A DNA stretch of 64,000 nucleotides from Brevundimonas sp. UBA6550 (GTDB lineage Bacteria > Pseudomonadota > Alphaproteobacteria > Caulobacterales > Caulobacteraceae): the NCBI RefSeq assembly GCF_002434505.1, contig NZ_DJKE01000008.1:237300-301299 (forward strand), given 5' to 3'. The notes beneath the pieces were generated by a model. It ran no database searches and was not told the origin of the DNA. It worked only from the letters and a program-made list of their open reading frames with translations. Positions 8,043 to 17,478 of this stretch are shown here, piece by piece. The first letter of the stretch is position 1, and each line of letters starts with the position of its first letter. The position numbers were made by a program, and so were the translations under genes.

Positions 8043-9389
8043 ATGCAAGTCGTCGAAAAGTCGAACGAAGGCCTCAGCCGCGTGATCGCGGTCACCATTC
8101 CCGTCGCGGAGCTGAACGAAAAGCTCGAGGCCCGCGTCAAGGAAGTCGCCCCGCAGGTGAAGCTGAAGGGCTTCCGTCCGGGCAAGGTGCCGGTCGCCCA
8201 CGTCAAGAAGACCTTCGGCCGCGAGTTCATGGGCGAGATCATCAACGCCGAGCTGAATGAAACCAGCCAGAAGGCCCTGGACGAGGCCAAGATTCGTCCG
8301 GCCGCGCCGGCCGAGATGAAGCTGACCAGCGACATGGACAAGGTCATCGCCGGTCAGGAAGACCTGGCCTATGAAATGTCGCTGGAGATCATGCCGGAGT
8401 TCGAGCCGGTCGATCCCAAGACCCTGAAGCTGGAACGCCCGACCTATGAAGCGTCGGACGCCGATCTGGACGAAGCCCTGACGGAACTGGCCGGTCAGGC
8501 CAAGACCTACGAAGACAAGAAGGGCAAGACGGTCAAGGCCGCCGAGGGCGACCAGCTGACGATCGACTTCCTGGGCAAGCTGGACGGCGAACCCTTCGAA
8601 GGCGGCGCCGCCGAGGACGCGGACCTGGTGATCGGCTCGGGCCGCTTCATCCCCGGCTTCGAGGAGCAGCTGACCGGCGCCAAGGTCGGCGAGGAAAAGA
8701 CCATCGAGGTCACCTTCCCGGCCGACTATCAGGCCGCCCATCTGGCCGGCAAACTGGCCACCTTCGACATCAAGGTGAAGGCGATCAAGGCCGAGGCCGA
8801 ATCCAAGATCGACGACGATTTCGCCACCCGCATCGGTCTGGAATCGCTGGACAAGCTGAAGGAACTGCTGAAGTCCAATCTGGACCAGCAATACGCCGGC
8901 GCCGCCCGCTTCAAGCTGAAGCGCGCCCTGCTGGACCAGCTGGACGAAGCCCACGACTTCCCGCTGCCGCCCAAGATGGTGGACGCCGAGTTCGACGGCA
9001 TCTGGCAGCAGGTCGAGGCCGACAAGGCCGCCGGCCGTCTGCCGGAAGAGGACGCCGCCAAGTCCGACGAGGACCTGAAGGCCGAATACCGCAAGATCGC
9101 CGAGCGCCGCGTGCGCCTGGGCCTGGTGCTGGCCGAGATCGGCCGCGCCAACAACGTCCAGGTCACGGATCAGGAGCTGAACGCCGCCATCCTGCAGGAA
9201 GCCCGCAACTATCCGGGCCAGGAACAGGCCGTCCTGAACTTCTACCGCCAGAACCCCAACGCCGCCGCCCAGATGCGCGCCCCCATCTATGAAGAGAAGG
9301 TCGTCGACCTGATCGTGGGCGTCGCCGACGTGACCGACAAGCCGATCACCAAGGAAGAGCTGCTGAAGGAAGAGGACGAAGAGGGCTGA
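8043..9389 (+). CDS. tig: Trigger factor
   Basis: This 448-residue ribosome-associated chaperone with peptidyl-prolyl isomerase activity folds nascent chains as they leave the exit tunnel. The N-terminal ribosome-binding domain carries the docking signature GFRPGKVP near residues 40-47. The FKBP-like PPIase domain lies around 160-245 ([20 protein letters not shown]). The long helical substrate cradle follows, ending in an acidic tail of [12 protein letters not shown]. The ATG at 8043 gives the normal MQVVEK start. The gene opens the tig-clpP-clpX-lon-hup order common in alphaproteobacteria. A terminator follows at once, so clpP is probably expressed separately. Confidence 0.98.
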   Translation: MQVVEKSNEGLSRVIAVTIPVAELNEKLEARVKEVAPQVKLKGFRPGKVPVAHVKKTFGREFMGEIINAELNETSQKALDEAKIRPAAPAEMKLTSDMDKVIAGQEDLAYEMSLEIMPEFEPVDPKTLKLERPTYEASDADLDEALTELAGQAKTYEDKKGKTVKAAEGDQLTIDFLGKLDGEPFEGGAAEDADLVIGSGRFIPGFEEQLTGAKVGEEKTIEVTFPADYQAAHLAGKLATFDIKVKAIKAEAESKIDDDFATRIGLESLDKLKELLKSNLDQQYAGAARFKLKRALLDQLDEAHDFPLPPKMVDAEFDGIWQQVEADKAAGRLPEEDAAKSDEDLKAEYRKIAERRVRLGLVLAEIGRANNVQVTDQELNAAILQEARNYPGQEQAVLNFYRQNPNAAAQMRAPIYEEKVVDLIVGVADVTDKPITKEELLKEEDEEG

Positions 9390-9445
9390 GCCCAGGATTA
9401 CAATCGTTTAACTGGCGGTTGTGTCACATTCTTCTGTAAAGCTTG

Positions 9446-9471
9446 AAGGGTCCGCGATGCGGGCCCTTTTT
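9446..9471 (+). terminator. Rho-independent terminator after tig
   Basis: AGGGTCCGC (9447-9455) pairs with GCGGGCCCT (9459-9467), with one G-T pair and a 3-base loop. A run of five T follows. Confidence 0.85.
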
Positions 9472-9491
9472 GCTTTCCGAGGCTGATCCCC

Positions 9492-10403
9492 ATGTCCCTG
9501 TCCGTCGCGTTCCTGGCCGCTCTTCTCGCATCCGGCGTCCAGGCGCAGGATCCCGCGCCCACACCCCCGCCAGTGGATCTTGAGGACATCACGGTCGAGG
9601 GGCGTTCGACACGCCAGGCGGCGCAGCAGTTCGTCCAGCGGGTCGCGGCGGCGCCGGCCGGCGCCCGATTGGGACGGTGGAATACGCCCATCTGCGTCAG
9701 CGTGGCCAATATGAAGGCGCCCTACGGCCAGATGCTGGCGGATCGGATTGGCGATATCGCCACGGAACTTGGCGTGAGCGTCGGGGCGCCGGGGTGTACG
9801 CCCAATGTGCTGGTGATCGCCGCCGACGATGGCTCGGCCGTCGCCTCCGCCTTGGTCGAAGGTTGGCGTCGTCGATTCCGGCCGCCCATCGACAACACCA
9901 ACATGGGGCTGGCGGCGCTGGAACGGTTCAAGACCAGCGATGCGCCTGTGCGATGGTGGCATATTTCATTGCCCGTATCCGTCGATACAGGACAGCTGGC
10001 GGCGCGGGTCGCCGGAGAGGATCCGCCGAGCATCGGCTCAAGAACGGTCAGCCGGATGCGTTCGCCGCTTCGTTACGATCTTCGCTCGGCCACGGTCGTC
10101 ATCGATATGGCCAAGGCCAACGGCGTGATGTTGCCGGCGCTGTTGGATTACACGGCCATGGTGGTGCTCGCTCAGGTCGATCCACGCTCGGATTATTCGG
10201 ATCAGCCCACCATCCTGAACCTGTTCAACGCACCGGAGGGGATTACGGGGATGACGGACTGGGACCTGGCCTATCTGCATGCCCTGTACGAAGCCGAACC
10301 GGATCGCGCCTCGGCCCGCGCCCAGGAGGCGGCGGTGTCGGACAGGCTGGAAGCCCGGCGTCGCCGCTCGTCCGGCGAGCCGGAAGAGTCACAGCCGCGC
10401 TGA
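9492..10403 (+). CDS. Hypothetical exported protein between tig and clpP
   Basis: The 303-residue product begins with a short signal-like segment (SLSVAFLAALLASGVQA) and a probable signal-peptidase site after VQAQ, so the mature protein should be periplasmic. A proline-rich linker follows, then DLEDITVEGRS and a mixed alpha/beta body with two cysteines (near 61 and 98). A basic, low-complexity C-terminus (EARRRRSSGEPEE) ends it. No motif allows a family call. It sits between the tig terminator and clpP, so it may share a transcript with clpP. The function is unknown. Confidence 0.75.
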   Translation: MSLSVAFLAALLASGVQAQDPAPTPPPVDLEDITVEGRSTRQAAQQFVQRVAAAPAGARLGRWNTPICVSVANMKAPYGQMLADRIGDIATELGVSVGAPGCTPNVLVIAADDGSAVASALVEGWRRRFRPPIDNTNMGLAALERFKTSDAPVRWWHISLPVSVDTGQLAARVAGEDPPSIGSRTVSRMRSPLRYDLRSATVVIDMAKANGVMLPALLDYTAMVVLAQVDPRSDYSDQPTILNLFNAPEGITGMTDWDLAYLHALYEAEPDRASARAQEAAVSDRLEARRRRSSGEPEESQPR

Positions 10404-10499
10404 CCGGGCGCTTGCATACGCAGGCGTCGAACGCGATATGCTGAGTGCAAAGCCGTCGCATCCACTGCGGCCGCAGTCCGTAAGACCAAAAAGGCATCC

Positions 10500-11147
10500 A
10501 TGCGCGATCCGATCGAACTGATGAATATGAACCTCGTGCCGATGGTGGTGGAGCAATCCAGCCGGGGCGAGCGGTCCTTTGATATTTTCTCGCGTCTGCT
10601 GCGCGAGCGGATCATTTTTCTGACGGGGCCGTTCGAGGACGGCATGGCGTCGCTGATCTGCGCGCAACTGCTGTTCCTGGAATCGGAAAATCCGAAGAAG
10701 GAGATCAGCATGTACATCAACAGCCCCGGCGGTCAGGTGACCTCGGCGCTCGCGATCTACGACACCATGCAATACATCAAGTCGCCGGTGTCGACCGTGG
10801 TGATGGGCATGGCCGCCTCGGCCGGATCGTTGATCCTGACAGCGGGCGCGGCCGGCCAGCGGATCGCCCTGCCGAACGCGCGGGTCATGGTGCACCAGCC
10901 GTCGGGCGGGTTCCGGGGCCAGGCGTCGGATATCGAGCTGCACGCCGCCGACATCCGCTACACCAAGAAGCGTCTGAACGAGATTTACGTCCACCACACC
11001 GGCCGCACCTATGAGGAGGTCGAGAAGACGCTGGACCGCGACCACTTCATGTCTGCCGAGGAGGCCAAGGCCTGGGGCATCGTGGACCACGTCTATGATC
11101 GCCGCGAACAGGCCGACGCCGACGGCGTGAAGACGCCCGGCCACTGA
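10500..11147 (+). CDS. clpP: ATP-dependent Clp protease proteolytic subunit
   Basis: The 215-residue ClpP forms a tetradecameric serine peptidase that degrades substrates fed by ClpX or ClpA. The catalytic triad is visible as Ser107 in MAASAGS, His132 in VMVHQP and Asp181 in LDRDHF. The NSPGG oxyanion strand lies near 74-78. In Caulobacter ClpXP is essential because it removes cell-cycle regulators. A terminator follows directly, so clpX downstream must have its own promoter. Confidence 0.98.
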   Translation: MRDPIELMNMNLVPMVVEQSSRGERSFDIFSRLLRERIIFLTGPFEDGMASLICAQLLFLESENPKKEISMYINSPGGQVTSALAIYDTMQYIKSPVSTVVMGMAASAGSLILTAGAAGQRIALPNARVMVHQPSGGFRGQASDIELHAADIRYTKKRLNEIYVHHTGRTYEEVEKTLDRDHFMSAEEAKAWGIVDHVYDRREQADADGVKTPGH

Positions 11148-11167
11148 TCCGACCGGATCGAAACCGG

Positions 11168-11197
11168 AAGGGCGCGCCCATCGCGGCGCGCCCTTTT
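11168..11197 (+). terminator. Rho-independent terminator after clpP
   Basis: AAGGGCGCGC (11168-11177) pairs perfectly with GCGCGCCCTT (11186-11195), with an 8-base loop and a TTTT tail. Confidence 0.85.
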
Positions 11198-11219
11198 CAT
11201 TTGTGCTATCGGAACCGTC

Positions 11220-11540
11220 ATGCAGTTCACGCGAGATCAAACCGGCCAGGTCGAGGTCGACGGCGAGGCCTATGTGTGGGAGCTGCGTCGCCAGCCCCGG
11301 CCCAAGGGCGGCAATGTCTGGGAGGGGATGGCCGTGTCGCTGCGCCACCTGGACTACAAGCGCGAGGCGATCGTGCAGTTTCCGCCGCCGCTGCGCCCCA
11401 ACGGCCGGCCGGACGTCGAGAAGCAGCGGGTCAATGTCGATGCGGTGCGCACCGCCGTCGCCTCCATCATTGCGGCGGGCTGGGACCCGACGACGCGCGG
11501 CAAGCCGATGGTGTTCGACGTCGACGCCGACGGCAACTAA
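11220..11540 (+). CDS. Conserved-looking hypothetical protein (106 aa)
   Basis: The protein is small and soluble, with no signal peptide or membrane segment. The first half is strand-rich (VEVDGEAYVWELRRQ) and the second half is helical (VDAVRTAVASIIAAGWDP), ending in a short acidic tail (DVDADGN). No family is recognised. It starts about 25 bases after the clpP terminator and ends three bases before the stop of the convergent HAD gene. Sequence complexity and codon use match the neighbours, which favours a real gene. The function is unknown. Confidence 0.7.
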   Translation: MQFTRDQTGQVEVDGEAYVWELRRQPRPKGGNVWEGMAVSLRHLDYKREAIVQFPPPLRPNGRPDVEKQRVNVDAVRTAVASIIAAGWDPTTRGKPMVFDVDADGN

Positions 11541-11543
11541 GGG

Positions 11544-12191
11544 TCAGGGCTTCTCGCGAAAGACGCGGAAGCCGGCCTCCTGGGCCATCGCCAGCATTTC
11601 GGCGTCGCCCGAGGTGTCGCCATAGGCGGCGGCCAGCGTCATGGTGTCGCCATAGGCCGCCTTCAGCCGCCGCACCTTTTCCGCGCCGCGACAGTTGGGG
11701 CCGGCGAAGTCGCCCGTGATCCGATCCTGGGCGTCGAAGACGAACTCGGTCCCCAGCAGGGCCTCGGCGCCCAGGCGTTTCGCGAAGGGGGCGACCGTGG
11801 CGACGGGCGAGGCGGTCACGATGACGCGGTGGGCGCCGCGCCGGCCCCAGTCGTCCCAGACCTTCAGCGCATCCGGTCGCATGAAGCGGGGCCAGACCTG
11901 ATCGGCGAACCGGGCGGCCTCCACCTCCAGCGTGTGGCGGTCCACGCCGTGCAGAAACTCGCGCACCGAGGCGGCCTTGATGCGTCCCCGGTCGCGGTCG
12001 CGGGCATAGGCGGCCAGGGCGGGCGCCAGCTTGACCAGGCCCAGCGCCCAGCCGCCTGGTCCGACACGCCAGCGCAGGAATTCGGTGAAACTGTCGCGAA
12101 TCGTCAGTGTGCCGTCGAAATCGAAGGCCACGATCGGCTGGTCGGGGCGAGGGGACTGGCGCTCCGCACCCGCATTTCCCATGTCAGACAT
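11544..12191 (-). CDS. HAD-IB family phosphatase (SerB-like)
   Basis: Haloacid dehalogenase motif I is FDFDGTLT near residues 23-30, with Asp24 as nucleophile and Asp26 as general acid. A C1 helical cap follows. Motif II is VIVTASP, the motif III lysine is in GAEKVRRL, and motif IV is AYGDTSGDAEML. This is the HAD-IB pattern of phosphoserine-phosphatase-like enzymes; its relatives also include glycerophospholipid phosphatases. The ATG at 12191 gives 215 residues; an ATG at 12182 is possible. It converges on the small hypothetical gene and is divergent from clpX. The substrate is undetermined. Confidence 0.85.
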   Translation of the reverse strand: MSDMGNAGAERQSPRPDQPIVAFDFDGTLTIRDSFTEFLRWRVGPGGWALGLVKLAPALAAYARDRDRGRIKAASVREFLHGVDRHTLEVEAARFADQVWPRFMRPDALKVWDDWGRRGAHRVIVTASPVATVAPFAKRLGAEALLGTEFVFDAQDRITGDFAGPNCRGAEKVRRLKAAYGDTMTLAAAYGDTSGDAEMLAMAQEAGFRVFREKP

Positions 12192-12385
12192 TCGCCTTGA
12201 TCCCCGTCGACACTGATCCATCCACGCACTGCAACAATCCCCCGTCGCCTTCGGGGTTGTCGTGGAACGTGTGATGGGTGATTGTCATTTTTTGAAGACC
12301 TTCGCGTCCAGAGTGCTGGAATCAACGTGAGGGAAGCGCGTTACGGGCCATTTCGGTCCGCACCGCGGGAGTGAGATAAGGGTCT

Positions 12386-13654
12386 ATGACCAAAGCAGCC
12401 GGCTCTGACGCCAAAAGCACCCTGTACTGCTCGTTCTGCGGAAAGAGCCAGCACGAGGTCCGCAAACTGATCGCGGGCCCGACCGTGTTCATTTGCGACG
12501 AGTGCGTCGAACTGTGCATGGACATCATCCGTGAAGAGCACAAGATCGGCTTCAAGAAGACGACCGACGGCGTGCCTTCGCCCAAGGAAATCCGCGACGT
12601 GCTGGATGACTATGTCATCGGCCAGGCCCACGCCAAGAAGGTGCTGTCGGTCGCGGTGCACAATCACTACAAGCGTCTGAACCACGCGACGAAGAACAAC
12701 GACGTCGAACTGGCCAAGTCCAACATCATGCTGATCGGGCCGACCGGCTCGGGCAAGACGCTCTTGGCCCAGACGCTGGCGCGCATCATCGACGTGCCCT
12801 TCACCATGGCCGACGCCACCACCCTGACCGAAGCCGGCTATGTGGGCGAGGATGTCGAGAACATCATCCTGAAGCTGCTGCAGGCGTCGGACTACAACGT
12901 CGAACGGGCCCAGCGCGGCATCGTCTACATCGACGAGATCGACAAGATTTCGCGCAAGTCCGACAATCCCTCGATCACCCGCGACGTGTCGGGCGAGGGC
13001 GTGCAGCAGGCCCTGCTGAAGATCATGGAAGGCACCGTCGCCTCCGTGCCCCCGCAGGGCGGCCGCAAGCACCCGCAGCAGGAATTCCTGCAGGTCGACA
13101 CCGCCAACATCCTGTTCATCGTCGGCGGCGCCTTCGCCGGGCTGGAGAAGGTGATCTCGGCGCGCGGCGCGGGGGCCTCCATCGGCTTCGGCGCCCAGGT
13201 CAAGGAAATCGACGAGCGGCGGACGGGCGACATCCTGAAGGGCGTCGAGCCTGACGACCTGATGCGGTTCGGCCTGATCCCCGAGTTCATCGGCCGTCTG
13301 CCGGTTCTGGCGACGCTGGAGGACCTGGACGAAGCCGCGCTGGTCACCATTCTGACCGAGCCGAAGAACGCCCTGGTCAAACAGTACAAGCGTCTGTTCG
13401 AGATGGAGAATGTCGAACTGACCTTCACCGACGACGCCCTGACCGCCGTCGCCAAGAAGGCCATCACGCGCAAGACCGGCGCGCGCGGTCTGCGCTCCAT
13501 CCTGGAAGGCATTCTGCTGGAGACCATGTTCGAACTGCCGACCTTCGAAGGCGTCGAAGAGGTGGTGGTCAACGCCGAGGTCATCGACGGCAAGGCCCAG
13601 CCTCTGCTGATCTATTCGGAAGCGTCGAAGAAGAAGGCCGACGGCGCGGCCTGA
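12386..13654 (+). CDS. clpX: ATP-dependent Clp protease ATP-binding subunit ClpX
   Basis: The 422-residue AAA+ unfoldase passes substrates to ClpP. The N-terminal C4 zinc-binding domain shows [11 protein letters not shown] and CDECVELC within the first 50 residues. Walker A is GPTGSGKT near 118-125 and Walker B is IVYIDEIDK near 178-186. The RKHPQQEF stretch and an arginine finger and sensor region precede the C-terminal domain. The IGF-type ClpP-contact loop appears as IGFGAQ near 270. The terminator at 13681 ends the unit. Confidence 0.98.
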   Translation: MTKAAGSDAKSTLYCSFCGKSQHEVRKLIAGPTVFICDECVELCMDIIREEHKIGFKKTTDGVPSPKEIRDVLDDYVIGQAHAKKVLSVAVHNHYKRLNHATKNNDVELAKSNIMLIGPTGSGKTLLAQTLARIIDVPFTMADATTLTEAGYVGEDVENIILKLLQASDYNVERAQRGIVYIDEIDKISRKSDNPSITRDVSGEGVQQALLKIMEGTVASVPPQGGRKHPQQEFLQVDTANILFIVGGAFAGLEKVISARGAGASIGFGAQVKEIDERRTGDILKGVEPDDLMRFGLIPEFIGRLPVLATLEDLDEAALVTILTEPKNALVKQYKRLFEMENVELTFTDDALTAVAKKAITRKTGARGLRSILEGILLETMFELPTFEGVEEVVVNAEVIDGKAQPLLIYSEASKKKADGAA

Positions 13655-13680
13655 ACCGTCAGCCGACAACACGATGGATG

Positions 13681-13711
13681 AAGGCCGGAGCGTGATCGCT
13701 CCGGCCTTTTT
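13681..13711 (+). terminator. Rho-independent terminator after clpX
   Basis: AAGGCCGGAGCG (13681-13692) and CGCTCCGGCCTT (13697-13708) form a perfect 12-bp stem with a 4-base loop and a T-rich tail. It may also stop the minus-strand cassette that ends at 13719. Confidence 0.88.
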
Positions 13712-13718
13712 CTTTGGG

Positions 13719-13919
13719 TCAGGCCGCGAGACTCGGGCCCGGCAACACCAGCAAGTGGCCGGGGTGAGCCTCGACCTCATCTCTCGCGCAGCGAACCGCA
13801 CTTCTGGCGTCGATGAAGACGCCTTCGAACAGCCCATCGCTGGACGTGACGCGCCAGCGATCGCCAAGGGGTTGGATCGTCAGCGTCTCGACGGCGGGCG
13901 GGGCGGGCAGGGCGATCAT
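13719..13919 (-). CDS. Hypothetical protein, third gene of a coupled minus-strand cassette
   Basis: The 66-residue product begins MIALPAPPAVETLTI. Two strand-like stretches follow (WRVTSSDGLFEGVFIDARSAVRCARDE) that loosely recall small DUF2188-like single-domain proteins, but I do not claim that family. Its ATG at 13919 overlaps the stop of the preceding gene by four bases (ATGA). That is strong evidence of translational coupling and of a real gene. Nothing about function can be read. Confidence 0.6.
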   Translation of the reverse strand: MIALPAPPAVETLTIQPLGDRWRVTSSDGLFEGVFIDARSAVRCARDEVEAHPGHLLVLPGPSLAA

Positions 13920-14125
13920 TGGGTGCGCCTGTGCTGGTCGCGGTCCAGCCGGTCGACCTCGGCCTGAAGGCGTGCGGCGAGACGCTCAGCGGCGCTGCGG
14001 TCGGGCATGGGGCGGGTGGAGGCGTTGTCGATCGCCACCGCCCAGCCGCTACCACGCGGAACGACCCTGTATCGTTTGGGAAGGGCGCGGTGCGCCGCCC
14101 CACCCTCCATATAGCCCTGCATCAT
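13916..14125 (-). CDS. Hypothetical protein, second gene of a coupled minus-strand cassette
   Basis: The 69-residue product starts at the ATG at 14125, which overlaps the upstream stop by ATGA. It reads MMQGYMEGG, then a strand-rich core RYRVVPRGSGWAVAIDN, then a helical basic/acidic tail AAERLAARLQAEVDRLDRDQHRRT. The frame is open much further upstream (to 14356), but the overlap and the poor composition of that extension favour the short form. It is soluble and of unknown family. The core VVPRGSGWAV resembles the strand of the third gene (DRWRVTSSDG), suggesting a shared small fold; this is inference. Confidence 0.6.
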   Translation of the reverse strand: MMQGYMEGGAAHRALPKRYRVVPRGSGWAVAIDNASTRPMPDRSAAERLAARLQAEVDRLDRDQHRRTQ

Positions 14126-14250
14126 CGCGACGGCCCCCGGGGAATCGGCGCGCCGAACAGGGCGCCGATGAATGTCATCGCCATCTGGACGGTGGACGGC
14201 TTTGGCGCTGGACGTTTGAGGGTTTCCGCCAGCAGGTGTGAACGGCTCAT
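14122..14250 (-). CDS. Hypothetical 42-aa protein, first gene of a coupled minus-strand cassette
   Basis: It starts at the ATG at 14250, with GAGGAG six bases upstream on the minus strand. The product is MSRSHLLAETLKRPAPK followed by a short hydrophobic patch (VQMAMTFIGALFGAPIP) and an arginine end. The patch is too short for certain membrane insertion. The good ribosome-binding site and the ATGA link to the next gene support it. It is divergent from lon, with a candidate heat-shock promoter of lon in the gap. The function is unknown. Confidence 0.55.
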   Translation of the reverse strand: MSRSHLLAETLKRPAPKPSTVQMAMTFIGALFGAPIPRGPSR

Positions 14251-14391
14251 GGTCATCTCCTCGGACCCGCAGAAGACGCCCGAACCCAGTAAAGCCGCCA
14301 TGTCGAAAGCGCCGCGCGGCATAATGGGGGCATAAAGCGCGCGCGGAGCGGGTCACGGACCCACGCAGATGTGGGCCGTTCGCCCGTCACG

Positions 14392-14419
14392 CTTGAACCG
14401 CGGGTCTTTCAAACCACAT
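14392..14419 (+). promoter_or_regulatory. Candidate sigma-32 (heat-shock) promoter of lon
   Basis: CTTGAA (14392-14397), then 16 bases, then CCACAT (14414-14419). The known sigma-32 consensus is CTTGAA with a CCCCAT-type -10 at 13-17 bases, so the -10 has one mismatch. It lies about 115 bases before the lon start, and lon is a classical heat-shock gene. Confidence 0.4.
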
Positions 14420-14532
14420 ACTCATCCGAACGCCGTCGGAATCGACGGGTCGTCACGCGCTGTCCGGGCCTGTTGTCCGGGCGACCGTGGCGGCGGGCCG
14501 GAGATACGCAATGGCCCGGGAGTATGTGCATC

Positions 14533-16929
<2,397 letters not shown>

Positions 16930-16948
16930 CGCCCGGTTGAAGAGGAGG

Positions 16949-16985
16949 CGCCGCCGGTCAGCAGCCGGCGGCGTTTTCGTTTTTG
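16949..16985 (+). terminator. Rho-independent terminator after lon
   Basis: CGCCGCCGG (16949-16957) and CCGGCGGCG (16965-16973) form a 9-bp stem with a 7-base loop. TTTTCGTTTTT follows. Confidence 0.85.
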
Positions 16986-17011
16986 ACGCAACCGCCGATC
17001 TGCCCTTTACT
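16983..17011 (+). promoter_or_regulatory. Candidate sigma-70 promoter of the HU gene
   Basis: TTGACG (16983-16988) and TTTACT (17006-17011) are separated by 17 bases and lie 20 bases before the HU start codon. The -35 overlaps the T-tail of the lon terminator, a compact arrangement. Confidence 0.5.
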
Positions 17012-17031
17012 GATTCGGCGTGGAGGGCAGG

Positions 17032-17307
17032 ATGACCAAGGCAGAACTGATCGGCCGCATGGCCGCAGCGGCGAACATCAGCCGCGACCAGGCGAAATCC
17101 GCGCTGGAAGCCTTCACCGACGGCGTCGCCGAGGCCCTGACCAAGGGACAGGACGTCAAGCTGATCGGCTTCGGCAGCTTCGTCGCCGTGGATCGCAAGG
17201 CGGGTGTGGCCCGCAATCCCCAGACCGGCGCGGCCGTGGCCCGGCCGGCGTCCCGCACCGCGCGCTTTCGTCCCGGCGAAGGTTTGAAAAGCGCCTTGAA
17301 CGGTTGA
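17032..17307 (+). CDS. hupB: HU family DNA-binding protein
   Basis: The 91-residue nucleoid protein begins MTKAELIGRMAAAANISRDQAK. The GFGSFVAVDRKAGVARNPQTG arm region that grips the DNA minor groove starts near residue 46. The end is RFRPGEGLKSAL, the normal HU C-terminus. The ATG at 17032 is preceded by GGAGGG; the frame extends four codons further but with no better site. HU bends and compacts DNA as a dimer. The position right after lon is conserved in many proteobacteria. tRNA-Val follows 33 bases later and may be co-transcribed. Confidence 0.96.
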   Translation: MTKAELIGRMAAAANISRDQAKSALEAFTDGVAEALTKGQDVKLIGFGSFVAVDRKAGVARNPQTGAAVARPASRTARFRPGEGLKSALNG

Positions 17308-17340
17308 GGCGGGAAGGGCATAAGCCCGTCTCCGATTTGA

Positions 17341-17417
17341 GGGCGGCTAGCTCAGCTGGTCAGAGCATCTCGTTTACACCGAGAGGGTCGGCGGTTCGAA
17401 CCCGTCGCCGCCTACCA
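17341..17417 (+). tRNA. tRNA-Val (UAC)
   Basis: A complete 77-base cloverleaf. The acceptor arms GGGCGGC and GCCGCCT pair (one G-U). The D-stem is GCTC/GAGC and the anticodon stem is TCTCG/CGAGA around the loop TTTACAC, giving anticodon TAC. The T-arm loop is TTCGAAC, and CCA is encoded. A terminator follows at 17423. Confidence 0.96.
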
Positions 17418-17422
17418 TAACA

Positions 17423-17455
17423 AAAGGCCGCCGGATCGCTCCGGCGGCCTTTCGT
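17423..17455. terminator. Terminator shared by tRNA-Val and the autotransporter gene
   Basis: AAAGGCCGCCGG (17423-17434 region) pairs with CCGGCGGCCTTT, with a 6-base loop and T-rich sequence after it. The A-run on the left allows use on the minus strand too. Confidence 0.8.
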
Positions 17456-17478
17456 GTTTCTGGCTGTGTGTCTTCCGA

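Noticed and set aside
12192..12385. Possible hairpin terminator or heat-shock promoter before clpX
   Set aside because: The CCCC/GGGG pairing is bulged, and the TTTTTTGAAG stretch has no matching -10 at a valid distance.
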